A stretch of DNA of 64,000 bases from contig NZ_JAHLNO010000013.1 of NCBI RefSeq assembly GCF_018916875.1, forward strand, positions 1 to 64,000, written 5' to 3'. Source of the DNA: Virgibacillus proomii (GTDB lineage: Bacteria > Bacillota > Bacilli > Bacillales > Amphibacillaceae). A program made the position numbers and the translations under genes. Of the stretch, positions 38,822 to 47,983 are shown one piece after another. The notes beneath the pieces are model-generated. The model did no database searches. It saw only the letters and a program-made list of their open reading frames with translations, and was not told the DNA's origin. Positions within the stretch are counted from its first letter, which is position 1. Each line of letters starts with the position of its first letter.

Positions 38822-39020
38822 AATAAACCACGATACATCGCTCGCAGAAAAAGCGCTCTTCTTTTCAAGGACAAGTAAAAATTCTTGAATAGCCTCTAAA
38901 TACAAAAAAGCTATTTTCTCTATCTTGTTAGAAGTTCTCCAATTTGTACGTCACAAACCTAAGCAGTTGCGCTTTGTTTTTTTAAGTAAAGATGAGGTAA
39001 AAGCCGAGGTTTCACTTTAT
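38822..39020 (-). repeat. Decayed long-form ATAAA element on the minus strand
   Basis: Read leftward it starts at TTTAT (plus 39016-39020, i.e. ATAAA followed by GTGAAAC). It ends with one tandem-type unit (CTTGTCCTTGAAAAG...GCGCTTTTTCTGCGAGCG...) around 38822-38880. The right-hand domain is lost. It is the only clear minus-strand member. The stop codon of the neighbouring hydrolase lies in its ATAAA. Confidence 0.55.
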
Positions 39021-39973
39021 TGTGATATATATTGATTTAAAAAGTGATTTAACCGTTTGATATACTCGTCTTTATGCGTTACAAAAGCTTCGCCATGACC
39101 TGCTCCGTCAAAAGTAACGATTTCTTTCGGACTGTTCGTATGTTCATATAATTCCTTACTCATTCGTGTTGGCACAAATGTATCGGCATTACCATGAATA
39201 TACAATATAGGCACCTTTGCTTTTTCCACTTGTTTAACGGCCGATGCTTCCTGCAAACCATACCCCGCACGAATTTTAGAAACAATGCTGGTACTTGGTA
39301 AAAGAGGAAACGCAGGCAAGTGAAACATTCGCTCCATCTGATAGCCGAACATATCGTATACACTAGTGTAGGGACTATCTGCTACAATCGCTTTTACATT
39401 ATCAGGAAGCTTCTCACCACTTGTCATTAAAACCGTTGCTGCTCCCATTGAAACACCGTGTAAAACAATTTCAGTATTCTCGCCCTGCTCTTTAATAACT
39501 TTATTAATCCAATCGACATAATCCTTACGATCATGCCAGCCAAATCCAATATAATCTCCTTCACTTTCGCCATGTCCTCTTAAGTCAGCCGTAAACACAT
39601 TATAGCCTAAATTTTCATAATAATATTGCCCAAACATGCCCATATCCGTAGCTCTTCCCAAGTATCCATGCGCAAAAATAACCGTTTTGTTGGTTTCCTC
39701 TTTTGCCTTTAAATAATAACCTTGTAATTGCAGACCATCAAAAGACATTATTTCCCATCGAGTAAAATTCTGCTTTCGCACCCAATCACGCCAATTGCCT
39801 TTAAGCATTTCATCCAGTGCTTCGGCAGAAACTTCAAGATCATCATTCCCTTGAAGGAAATCTTTTTCATTACGGGCAATAGCTAAATGATAAAAATAAA
39901 AACTAACAATTATATCAATTAGTAATAGGGTCACAATGAAACCTATTCCTATTCGAAACCATTTTTTCTTCAA
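39017..39973 (-). CDS. Membrane-anchored alpha/beta hydrolase
   Basis: The 318-residue product has an N-terminal membrane anchor (WFRIGIGFIVTLLLIDIIVSF) and an external hydrolase domain: oxyanion HGYLGRATDMGM, nucleophile elbow LHGVSMGAATVLM, Asp in IHGNADTFVP and His in DGAGHGEAFV. It resembles the YqkD-type group; substrate unknown. I chose TTG 39973, 8 nt after AAAGGTGG. The longer open frame to 40072 reads into repeat C and is not real coding. The TAA stop is part of an ATAAA element end. Confidence 0.85.
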   Translation of the reverse strand: MKKKWFRIGIGFIVTLLLIDIIVSFYFYHLAIARNEKDFLQGNDDLEVSAEALDEMLKGNWRDWVRKQNFTRWEIMSFDGLQLQGYYLKAKEETNKTVIFAHGYLGRATDMGMFGQYYYENLGYNVFTADLRGHGESEGDYIGFGWHDRKDYVDWINKVIKEQGENTEIVLHGVSMGAATVLMTSGEKLPDNVKAIVADSPYTSVYDMFGYQMERMFHLPAFPLLPSTSIVSKIRAGYGLQEASAVKQVEKAKVPILYIHGNADTFVPTRMSKELYEHTNSPKEIVTFDGAGHGEAFVTHKDEYIKRLNHFLNQYISQ

Positions 39974-39990
39974 CCGATTTCCCACCTTTT

Positions 39991-40082
39991 TTACACTATA
40001 GAAAAGTAAAACTTTATGGTTTATAGTATAAGAAAAACTACAGCTTTCGCTAAAGATTTGGCGACAAGCCAAGTTTTTCTAA
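39991..40082 (-). repeat. Repeat C, copy 2
   Basis: It lies on the minus strand with its end (CTATAGTGTAA) just before the ribosome site of the hydrolase gene, thus in that gene's leader. The inner hairpin ACTTGGC...GCCAA and outer AGAAAAACT/AGTTTTTCT are kept. 40083-40344 is otherwise AT-rich without a recognisable feature. Confidence 0.8.
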
Positions 40083-40344
40083 CCTTGTCTCTTTATTATA
40101 TAGGTAAAAAGGCTTGTATGAAACTAGCATTCCACTGGTACTTGTTGACAATTATATACTATTGACATACAGCTTTTAACATCTTTAAATTAAAAAAGTC
40201 AAACCTTTACTTTATACTATAGAAAAAGCTTATCTTTATAATTTAGGTCAATTTGTTTCTGCAAACTGTAGATTGTTTACTTATAACGATGACATTTTAG
40301 ACAAGTAACAATAAATAGCTTGATATCCCCCTCCTTATATAAAA

Positions 40345-40387
40345 AACCCCTATTTAAACGATAATGTAAACCGTTTAAATAAGGGTT
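40345..40387 (-). terminator. Terminator of the YhgE-like gene
   Basis: AACCCCTATTTAAACG and CGTTTAAATAAGGGTT pair over 16 positions with one mismatch. Read leftward TTTTTTATATAAGG follows. Confidence 0.8.
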
Positions 40388-40408
40388 TTACAGAAAATAG
40401 AACTTGGC

Positions 40409-42622
40409 TTAATGAAATAACCCGGATTCTTCCGATTTTTTCTTTAACTTGATTATTTGATTGAAAATAATTGGTTTTAAAAACACACCAAGCACAATCG
40501 CTGCTCCACCAAATAAACAAAGGTAGAAAATATCCTTCATCGCTCGTTCCCAAACAATTCCACCAATGGATTCCCTCATTAAATCAATAGCATACGTAAA
40601 CGGAAGAAATGGATTGATAAATTGGAAAAACTCCGGTAATAATACAACTGGATACGTTCCACCAGATGCAGCTATTTGCAGTACTAAAAATACAATAACG
40701 ACTGCCTTTCCAACATCACCAAAAACAGATACAATCGTATAAATAATTAACATAAATATGATGCTAATGAATAATCCAAATACGAGGAACCAATATGGAT
40801 GAGCCGCATTTACCTTCAATATAGCAAGATCGCCGATTGTCACAATTATAGTCTGTAATATACCAATTGTCATAAACGTAAACATTCGGCCAAAGTACAT
40901 TTGTCTTCCGGTATAATCTACTTTATCATGCACATCTGTTGCTAAGAGGGAAATTAGTAGAAGCCCCCCTACCCAAATAGCTAAAACGGTATAGAACGGC
41001 GTCATTCCGGTTCCATAGTTTTCAATTGGAAAAATTTTGTTTTCATTTAGCTTAACAGGCTCTTCAAAGAAACTTCTTTCTGCATCCGGATCATTTTGTA
41101 GCAGTTTTATAATCTCATTAATATCTGCTTCCCCTTTAATGCTGCGAATTTTATCCGCTAATTGATTTATTTTACTATTAACATAAGGATATTCACCTAA
41201 TGCATGCTTAATGACATCTTTTCCTTTTCCTAAGTTCTTTTCCGTATTCCCTAAAATATTTTCAACTTCTGGTATCATTTTTTGGATATCAACTAAAATA
41301 TTCCGTGCTTTTGACAGTGTTGCTTGTGCACGATTAATTTCATTCATCACCGTTGGCTCAATTGTTTCTTTATATTCTTTTAAAAATGCATCAATATTTG
41401 TTGACGTACTTTCTGATAGTTGTTGTAAGTCATCAATTGCCCTTGACACTTCTGATTCTTTATTATTGATAAATTCCACAACATCACTATTTTTCTGTTT
41501 TACACTTAATAATTCTTCTTTAATGTTCGTTAACTGCTCCAGTGCTTGGTCGATTTGCTGTTGGTCTATCTTTTGACTGTCAATGGAATGATTATTTTCC
41601 TGATTTTTATCTTGGGCATTCCCTGTTTGTTTCTTTAATTGTTCCAGAGCTTGTTGAACCGTCTCTATTTTGTTAATTCCCTCATCAATAGTTTGATTTA
41701 TTTGATCCGTTAGCTCTTTACCATTACCAAAATCAAGATCCAAGTTTTGAATATCTTTAATAAACGAATTAGCCTTCTTAGCAATTTCCTGCACCTGTTG
41801 CAAATCCTGATCAATCTTCGGTGCCATCTTCTCTAAGCGATTCTCTGCTTTATTTAAAAATGCTGTAGTATTGTCAATTGTAGTTAACCCATTATTTGTG
41901 ACATCTTTTGCATCAGGAATAAGACCTTGTGCTTCGTCAATAATATCCTGAGCGCGATTTGCATCTGATAACGCTTGGTTTAAAAGATCATTTATTTCTG
42001 GTAAGTTCTCCTCCATTTGAAACACATAGTTTTCAAATCGCTGTATATCAGGTAAGTCTTTTTCTAATTCAATACCTAAATCATTAAATATATCAAAAAT
42101 AACCCCGTTAACGGTAGAGATAAAATTACTGCTGATTTTTTCGACAATGACGGAAGCACCTTTTTGCGTAATTTTTGGTGAAATTGCATTTATTTTTTCA
42201 TTCACGTAATACTCAACGTTCGCTTTTTTTGGATTATCCTCGATCACTGTACCCAAATTTTTTGAAAAATTTTCTGGAATGATGATAACGGCAAAGTAAT
42301 TACCATATTCTACTTCTTCTAAGGCTGTTTTCCGATCGGTAAACTTCCAATCCATTGACTTATTTTCTTTCAATGTTTTTACTAATTCATCTCCAACATG
42401 AATCTCCTGATCACGAACGGTCGCTCCTTTATCTTCATTAACTACGCCAATAGGAAGTTGATCGGTTTTACCATACGGATCCCAGGCTGCCTTAATGTTA
42501 AACCAAGCGTAAAAAGATGGGAGAACAATCAACCCTCCGATGATAATTATAGCAACCCAGTTTTTACTTAGATTTTTAATATCTGTAGAAAAAATTCGCC
42601 ATATGTTTTTCATGTATGTCAC
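40409..42622 (-). CDS. YhgE/Pip-family membrane protein
   Basis: The 737-residue protein has one membrane segment near the N-terminus (WVAIIIIGGLIVLPSFYAWFN), a long external domain rich in coiled coil (LEQLTNIKEELLSVKQKNSD), and about five C-terminal membrane segments of the ABC-2 type (FLVFGLFISIIFMLIIYTIV). This is the layout of YhgE and of the lactococcal phage infection protein Pip. Start GTG 42622 or ATG 42613. A TetR-like palindrome precedes it, in line with the yhgD-yhgE pair of B. subtilis, but no TetR gene is next to it. Function unknown; surface roles, including phage adsorption or transport, are known for relatives. Confidence 0.88.
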   Translation of the reverse strand: MTYMKNIWRIFSTDIKNLSKNWVAIIIIGGLIVLPSFYAWFNIKAAWDPYGKTDQLPIGVVNEDKGATVRDQEIHVGDELVKTLKENKSMDWKFTDRKTALEEVEYGNYFAVIIIPENFSKNLGTVIEDNPKKANVEYYVNEKINAISPKITQKGASVIVEKISSNFISTVNGVIFDIFNDLGIELEKDLPDIQRFENYVFQMEENLPEINDLLNQALSDANRAQDIIDEAQGLIPDAKDVTNNGLTTIDNTTAFLNKAENRLEKMAPKIDQDLQQVQEIAKKANSFIKDIQNLDLDFGNGKELTDQINQTIDEGINKIETVQQALEQLKKQTGNAQDKNQENNHSIDSQKIDQQQIDQALEQLTNIKEELLSVKQKNSDVVEFINNKESEVSRAIDDLQQLSESTSTNIDAFLKEYKETIEPTVMNEINRAQATLSKARNILVDIQKMIPEVENILGNTEKNLGKGKDVIKHALGEYPYVNSKINQLADKIRSIKGEADINEIIKLLQNDPDAERSFFEEPVKLNENKIFPIENYGTGMTPFYTVLAIWVGGLLLISLLATDVHDKVDYTGRQMYFGRMFTFMTIGILQTIIVTIGDLAILKVNAAHPYWFLVFGLFISIIFMLIIYTIVSVFGDVGKAVVIVFLVLQIAASGGTYPVVLLPEFFQFINPFLPFTYAIDLMRESIGGIVWERAMKDIFYLCLFGGAAIVLGVFLKPIIFNQIIKLKKKSEESGLFH

Positions 42623-42635
42623 TCAACCTTCTGCC

Positions 42636-42659
42636 AAAAATGAATACTCGTTCATTTTT
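42636..42659. promoter_or_regulatory. Candidate TetR-type operator before the YhgE-like gene
   Basis: AAAAATGAA and TTCATTTTT form an inverted repeat around a 6-nt centre, 14-37 bp before the gene start. In B. subtilis yhgE lies beside the TetR gene yhgD, which supports but does not prove the call. Confidence 0.45.
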
Positions 42660-42819
42660 TTGCTTAAAAAACTAATATAATGGATTATAACAACGTTAAG
42701 CAATTAAAGCCAGTCAAGAACAAAAGTAAGGCAATTCACAATTTTCAAACAAATAATGAGCACCAACCAAACAAATGTTATATAGCCAAAAATTATCCTA
42801 ATGAAACATCAATCGTTTA

Positions 42820-43002
42820 ATAAAGTGAAACTTCATTCAGCAGGGGTTTTCTTCCATCTCCTACTGTTAGTACCTAGAAGGGTATGACCTAAAGGCCCTT
42901 GAGCGAATCGGGCATTTAGGTGCCGTTTATCCCACTTTGACTTTCTTCGTATTCTCCATAATTCTTGAAGCGAGGTCTACGGCACCTTACATGCGGGATA
43001 AA
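42820..43002 (+). repeat. ATAAA element, copy 4 (with 28-nt module)
   Basis: The element proper is 42825-42997 (173 bp) between ATAAA at 42820-42824 and 42998-43002. The first hairpin is slightly decayed (one arm CATTCAGCAGGGG, the other shortened to CTCCTACTG). The module with AAGGG...CCCTT is present. Confidence 0.82.
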
Positions 43003-43193
43003 TATGATTCTTAAAATACTGATATGATGATGTAACTCAGGCACTCCTTTAGCATTCTCTAAAGTACGGTGAAATTGGATGTGTCATTCTTACCGGGATT
43101 TTTTCCCCCTTTTATATGGAAAAATATTCATTTATTAAAGAGAAAATTCCACCGGCTCAACCCTTCTCTATTACACCTTAACATTAGAAAAAC

Positions 43194-43274
43194 TTGGCTT
43201 GTCGCCAAGTCTTTAGCGAAAGCTGTAGTTTTTCTTATACTAAACCCTAAAACTTTATACTTTTCTATAGTATG
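43194..43274 (+). repeat. Repeat C, copy 3
   Basis: The sequence starts TTAGAAAAACTTGGCTTGTCG and ends TATAGTATGA, with the same nested hairpins. It lies between element copy 4 and the end of the ABC exporter operon. The open frame across 43069-43275 is a repeat artefact. Confidence 0.8.
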
Positions 43275-43338
43275 AAAAAAAGAGCTTTAAATATGCCCTT
43301 TTCTTCCAATGTCTCAATCATTTATTCTTTAGACATCC

Positions 43339-44451
43339 TTAAATATGTCGTCTTTCCATTAAGTGTATTCCGACACTAATCATTACGACCCCCATTAATA
43401 ACAGTATACTAATTGGATAAAAAAGCTGCTCCAATGAATATCCATAATTAACTAGTCCTTTTAATGATTCCATTCCATATGTTATCGGATTTATTTTTGA
43501 TAAGGTGATTAAAATTTTCGCTTCAACAATTTCAAGCGGCCAATAAGCACCGCCAATCATTGCCATACTAACAGCTACAATTGTAATCAGTGCATTAAAT
43601 TGCTGTACATTTTTCACGATTGAGATTAATAAAATAGCTAATGCAACAATCGTAAAAACATAAGGAATTAGTAGTAATAATGCTTCGATAAACATTCCAT
43701 TAAAATCAATATCAAAAATCAAATAGAAGAATAAGAAAATGATCAGTACTTGCAAATAGCCTTCAAAAAAACTGTAAATCATATTACTAGCATACATTTC
43801 CCATTTTTTAACCGGTGATAAGATGATTCGATCCCAAATCCCCTCCCTTTTTTCCATAAGGATTGGTAACACATTATAGCCAATCGTATAAATAACAAAG
43901 AATAAACTAAAGCCAAATAAAAATTGATAGGTCGGATTATAGATTACAGCGTCATCACTGGTAAAATTACTTGCACGAATTGAAAATACGGGTTCATTTA
44001 GGGCTTTCTCCATTTCCTTAAGGAGTGACTTTTTTGCTTTGCCTGAGACATCTGCATGATCTGCAATATTCAGTTTCTGAAAGTGTTGAATATATGCTTG
44101 ACGCATCGTATTTTCCACCATAGTAACCGTAGCAGTTTCCACACCTACAACTAACTCGTAGGAATCATTAGTTAGTAATACACCAACTTCTGCTTTTCCG
44201 TCTTTAATAAAACGGAGCATATCTTCTTTTTTCATTTCTTGAAATTGAATTGCCGTTTCTTGTTCTAGCGTTGATTTTATGGATGTTTCATTTACTTCCT
44301 CATCCATGATTACTATAGGGACACGGATCATATTTCCATCCCCAGCTATACCTGTAATTAAAGCAAAACCGATAGAAATTCCAGTAAAACTGAGAAATGT
44401 CCAAGGATTACGTAAAAAATGTTTAAATCTAGCGATTAACATGCCAATCAT
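43339..44451 (-). CDS. lnrN: ABC-2 type permease, second subunit (LnrN-like)
   Basis: The 370-residue protein has an N-terminal membrane segment, an external domain, and five C-terminal membrane segments (FGFSLFFVIYTIGYNVLPIL, IGGAYWPLEIVEAKIL, ending in LLMGVVMISVGIHLMERRHI). It is the second of two ABC-2 permeases after an ATPase and two-component genes, the layout of lnrJKLMN (yfiJKLMN) of B. subtilis, which exports linearmycin-type polyene antibiotics. It overlaps lnrM by 4 bp. The symbol is given by gene order and family; the drug is not proven. Confidence 0.78.
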   Translation of the reverse strand: MIGMLIARFKHFLRNPWTFLSFTGISIGFALITGIAGDGNMIRVPIVIMDEEVNETSIKSTLEQETAIQFQEMKKEDMLRFIKDGKAEVGVLLTNDSYELVVGVETATVTMVENTMRQAYIQHFQKLNIADHADVSGKAKKSLLKEMEKALNEPVFSIRASNFTSDDAVIYNPTYQFLFGFSLFFVIYTIGYNVLPILMEKREGIWDRIILSPVKKWEMYASNMIYSFFEGYLQVLIIFLFFYLIFDIDFNGMFIEALLLLIPYVFTIVALAILLISIVKNVQQFNALITIVAVSMAMIGGAYWPLEIVEAKILITLSKINPITYGMESLKGLVNYGYSLEQLFYPISILLLMGVVMISVGIHLMERRHI

Positions 44452-45713
44452 ACCATCTCCCTCCTTTTTGGAAATGTTAAAGCGGCGATTATAATCATTG
44501 TCACCCCAAAAAAGCAGAGATATAAAATAGGCGTAATGACATCAGTTAAAGCATTTCCTCTTAATATACTTAAATATGCAGACATACCTGCTCCATTCGG
44601 TGTAAAATTGCCAATAACTCGAACAAACTCCGAACTATCCCCGATCGGAAAAAAGCTTCCGCCAATTAAGGCCATAATAGATACAATAGCACTAGAGAAA
44701 AAATTAGTAATCGTCTCTGAGCGGATTTGATAACTAATTGCTGTTAATAATACAGCAATTCCACTAATAGCAATGGAAAGAGAAACTGTTATAATAAAAA
44801 ATGCAAATAAATTTGACCAGGTTACATCAAAGACGAACCAAGCAAATCCATAAATGACTAGCAATTGAATTGAAGCAAAGATTACCGTAGAAAACAAGAC
44901 ACCACTAAAATATATCCACCTTGACATATTGGCTAGAATAATTCGATTAAATACAAATGTTTGCTTTTCCTTAAACGCTATTGTACCTATTGTTGAGGCA
45001 ATAAATAGAGCATTCATAACCGCCATTCCTACTGTATAATAATCTTTTGAAGTAACTGCTTTATTCTGATCAATGGTTGTGCGAGTATTAGTAAACAATG
45101 AATCCGGTATAACCAACGCCTGCTCATTAATTCCATTTTTCTTAATAAAAGCTCCTAAAGTAAGCTGCTGTTGAAAATTTTCTATGATACTCTGAATAAC
45201 GTCTACACCTATTTGCTGCTGTTCATTCCCTATTACACGTAATTGCGGTATTTCTCCATCATTTAACATAATATGAAAAAGATACTTGTACGTAAAATCC
45301 TCTGGTACTTCAATTACCGCAGTATACGTGTTATCATTTAATATCTCATCTTTTTTACTCACCGAAGTCTCTTTAACCTCGATCATTTTTGCTAACTTTT
45401 TCGAATGAAAGAGGGATTTCAGTGTTTGAATTGGTAATGACTTCTCCATACTCGCAATATTTCTTTTATTAAAACCTGTTTCCTTATTCATCTCGTGAAT
45501 AAATTGGTCAAATTGTTCCATTTCCGAATTATGTTCAATAATGGCGATTTTTGCCTGGATTTCAGGAGACTCTCCATCCATAAAATTGCTTAGCGCAAAG
45601 CCTAAAATTAAAATAAGAATAATTGGTAAGCCAATGAGTAGTAAAAGTTGCATAGGATTTCTCCATAACAAAAGAAATTGCTTTTTAATAATCTGCATAA
45701 TCATGGAAAACAC
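44448..45713 (-). CDS. lnrM: ABC-2 type permease, first subunit (LnrM-like)
   Basis: The 421-residue protein has an N-terminal membrane segment (LLLLIGLPIILILILGFALSN), a long external domain with AVIEVPEDFTYKYLFHIML, and C-terminal membrane segments (ISIAISGIAVLLTAISYQ region and IVSIMALIGGSFFPIGDSSE). The start is 2 bp after the lnrL stop and its end overlaps lnrN, so the three are translated as a block. Confidence 0.78.
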   Translation of the reverse strand: MFSMIMQIIKKQFLLLWRNPMQLLLLIGLPIILILILGFALSNFMDGESPEIQAKIAIIEHNSEMEQFDQFIHEMNKETGFNKRNIASMEKSLPIQTLKSLFHSKKLAKMIEVKETSVSKKDEILNDNTYTAVIEVPEDFTYKYLFHIMLNDGEIPQLRVIGNEQQQIGVDVIQSIIENFQQQLTLGAFIKKNGINEQALVIPDSLFTNTRTTIDQNKAVTSKDYYTVGMAVMNALFIASTIGTIAFKEKQTFVFNRIILANMSRWIYFSGVLFSTVIFASIQLLVIYGFAWFVFDVTWSNLFAFFIITVSLSIAISGIAVLLTAISYQIRSETITNFFSSAIVSIMALIGGSFFPIGDSSEFVRVIGNFTPNGAGMSAYLSILRGNALTDVITPILYLCFFGVTMIIIAALTFPKRREMV

Positions 45714-45715
45714 CC

Positions 45716-46648
45716 CTAATCTCGTAAAGCTCTACCAGTAAGATGTAAGAATACATCTTCCAGTGTTGGCGTTTTTATATTGACAGAGCTTAGTTCCAAG
45801 GAAGCTTTTTCAGCCAATTTAATTAAATCAGCGAACATATTAACCTCTTTTGCTACCATAATTGTAATTTGCTTTTCTTCTACGTTAATACTGTTTATGA
45901 GCGGATGTGTTTTTAGTTCATTAATAAATAATTCGGTTAATCGGTTAGCTTTAATAACAATCGTTTTTTCACCAGATAAAATCCTCCTAATTTCTTCCTT
46001 TGTCCCGGAAGCAATGAGATTTCCTTTATCCATGATATAAATTCGATCACATAAATACTCCACTTCCTCCATATAGTGGCTGGTATATAATACGGTGACA
46101 TTCTTTTCCTTATTTAACCGTTTAACTGTTTCAAGAATATAATTCCGTGATTGAGCATCAATCCCAACAGTTGGTTCATCCATAATAATTAATTCCGGTT
46201 CATGTAATAAAGCAACTCCAATATTTAAACGTCGTTTCATTCCACCTGAAAATTTTTTCACTACTTCCTTTCTTCTATCAGTTAAACCAATAATCTGTAA
46301 GACATCATTGACGCGCTCCTTTAATTTTGCCCCCTTTAATTGATAGATCCTCCCAAAAAATTGCAGATTTTCTTCAGCGGTTAAATCGATGTATAGGGCT
46401 ATTTCTTGTGGTACGATACCTGTTATTTTTCGCAGCGGTTTTGGTTTCTTAAGAATACGATGATTGTTAAAATAGATGTCACCTTGTGTTGGTTCAACCA
46501 ATGATGACATTATTGAAATTGCTGTTGACTTTCCTGCACCATTTGGTCCAAGTAATCCAACAATCTCTCCCCGTTCAATAAACATATTTAAATTCCTTAC
46601 CGCATAATTTTGTTTAAACTTCTTTGAAATGTTTACTAATTCAAGCAT
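45716..46648 (-). CDS. lnrL: ABC transporter ATP-binding protein (LnrL-like)
   Basis: The 310-residue ATPase has Walker A GLLGPNGAGKSTAISI, Q-loop IVPQEIALYIDLTAEENLQF, signature FSGGMKRRLNIGVALLHEPE and Walker B LIIMDEPTVGID, then H-loop TSHYMEE and a C-terminal domain as in DrrA-type exporters. ATG 46648 follows GGAGGAG. It starts a three-gene operon with two ABC-2 permeases. An inverted repeat at 46727-46746 suits control by the neighbouring response regulator. Confidence 0.85.
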   Translation of the reverse strand: MLELVNISKKFKQNYAVRNLNMFIERGEIVGLLGPNGAGKSTAISIMSSLVEPTQGDIYFNNHRILKKPKPLRKITGIVPQEIALYIDLTAEENLQFFGRIYQLKGAKLKERVNDVLQIIGLTDRRKEVVKKFSGGMKRRLNIGVALLHEPELIIMDEPTVGIDAQSRNYILETVKRLNKEKNVTVLYTSHYMEEVEYLCDRIYIMDKGNLIASGTKEEIRRILSGEKTIVIKANRLTELFINELKTHPLINSINVEEKQITIMVAKEVNMFADLIKLAEKASLELSSVNIKTPTLEDVFLHLTGRALRD

Positions 46649-46726
46649 AGCTTCTCCTCCTGTATGATTAGTTTATATGGAAATCGATTAACTTTACACT
46701 ATCTAAAGTCATTAAAATGAAAAAAC

Positions 46727-46746
46727 AAAATGACGCAGGTCATTTT
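46727..46746. promoter_or_regulatory. Candidate response-regulator operator before lnrL
   Basis: AAAATGAC and GTCATTTT form a perfect inverted repeat with a 4-nt centre (GCAG), 79-98 bp before the lnrL start. NarL-type regulators bind such short dyads upstream of target promoters. Confidence 0.5.
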
Positions 46747-46888
46747 ATATGGTAGTTAAAGAAATTTATTGAAGACTAAATATATCTACAAAAATTTTAT
46801 CTGGCACTGTGTAAAACTGAAAATATGTCTATTTCTCTACAGAATAAAACTTTTTAAAATAAAAATAGGCTGATGTAAAAGTAATTTT

Positions 46889-47070
46889 ATAAAGTGAACT
46901 TCATTCAGTAGAAGTTTTCTTCCTTCTCCTACTGAATGTTGGTACCTAGAAGGGTATGACCTCCCTGAACAAATCGGGCATTTAGGTGCCGTTTTCTCCC
47001 ACTTAGACCCTTTTGTACCAACTCAGGCTCTTAAAGTGGGAGTCTTACGGCACCTTATATACAGGATAAA
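46889..47070 (+). repeat. ATAAA element, copy 5 (with module, partly shortened)
   Basis: The element proper is 46894-47065 (172 bp) between ATAAA at 46889-46893 and 47066-47070. The start is GTGAACTTC instead of GTGAAACTTC. The right end is CAGG rather than CGGG. It lies between the lnrL promoter and lnrK. Confidence 0.82.
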
Positions 47071-47113
47071 ATTCAAAGCTCCACATTACATTACTAGTAC
47101 TTTTAAACAAACT

Positions 47114-47157
47114 AAATAGCTCCGTACCACTTTTATATTGATACGGAGCTATTTTTT
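47114..47157 (+). terminator. Orphan terminator hairpin
   Basis: AAATAGCTCCGTA and TACGGAGCTATTT pair over 13 bp and a T tract follows on the plus strand. No plus-strand gene precedes it; only the ATAAA element does, so it may end transcription through that element or be left from a lost gene. Confidence 0.6.
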
Positions 47158-47588
47158 GGGTAATTCTAGGAGGTTCTTTTAAGTCGCCCCCATACCATAA
47201 AAATTATATACCTTATTTTAAATTTCTTATTTGAAACATGCACAATACTGAAAATCTTAAATATGTATTGTGTTTCTATATCATTATACTTCTCAGCAAG
47301 TCTATTAAGGTTTAATCTTTAGAAATGGCCCATCAAACACACAGATGTTGAATCGACTATTCTCTACCCCACCAGTGTTAATTGGGACGAGGTTTATATT
47401 AAAAATAAAATTACAACTACGTATAATTCATTTTCAAATCAATACGTTAAATTTGGTTTGATGTGAACATAATTTATGTTGATTTTTTAGTTATTAGGAG
47501 TTTTCTTCTATATTTCGTTGATTTCTGGTAAATTATTGCTTAATAGATAGTTGAAAGATATCGTATAGAAACCAGTGAAGGTCATGAT

Positions 47589-47700
47589 ATGTTTGTAGGA
47601 GATATTATATATCAATTATTGTATTCCCCTTTTTATTCTTATTATATTAAGTGTTTTAGGGACTTTAAGTTGTTTATTTTTTAAAAAACTTAAAAAATAG
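47589..47700 (+). pseudogene. Possible small membrane protein remnant (DUF4083-like)
   Basis: From ATG 47589 the frame reads MFVGDIIYQLLY. With one frameshift it continues PLFILIILSVLGTLSCLFFKKLKK to a stop at 47700. The first ten residues and the single hydrophobic helix with a basic tail are typical of the short DUF4083 proteins of Bacillaceae. A hairpin (AATAGCGACA/TGTCGCTATT) follows at about 47697-47747. Weak evidence; without the shift only 31 residues are encoded. Confidence 0.35.
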
Positions 47701-47755
47701 CGACAGCGTAATTCCCTTAAAAAATTGGATTTATTATGTCGCTATTTATTTTCTT

Positions 47756-47916
47756 ATAAAGTGAAACTTCCATGAGTGGGGGTTTTCTTTCATCCCCACT
47801 CATGGTTAGTTAAACCAATCGGACATTTGACTTTCCGTTATCCCCCACCTAGACTTCTTCGATCCCTCTTACTCCCCGAGGTGGGGGGGCTTACTGCCAG
47901 TTAGATGTGGGATAAA
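47756..47916 (+). repeat. ATAAA element, copy 6 (variant 2)
   Basis: The element proper is 47761-47911 (151 bp) between ATAAA at 47756-47760 and 47912-47916. Both stems have other sequences than variant 1: the first is CCATGAGTGGGG/CCCCACTCATGG, the second CCCCCACCT/AGGTGGGGG. Start (GTGAAACTTC), loops and end (GTGGGATAAA) are kept. The paired changes support a conserved fold. Confidence 0.87.
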
Positions 47917-47983
47917 CTCTTTCTTCTCTGAACCTTTAACTATCTTTAACCATGCTAATTCAATAAGGAATATTTCTTTTGCT

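Noticed and set aside
39974..40072. N-terminal extension of the hydrolase to 40072
   Set aside because: The extra codons lie in repeat C; a TTG start with a good ribosome site is available at 39973 directly before the membrane anchor.
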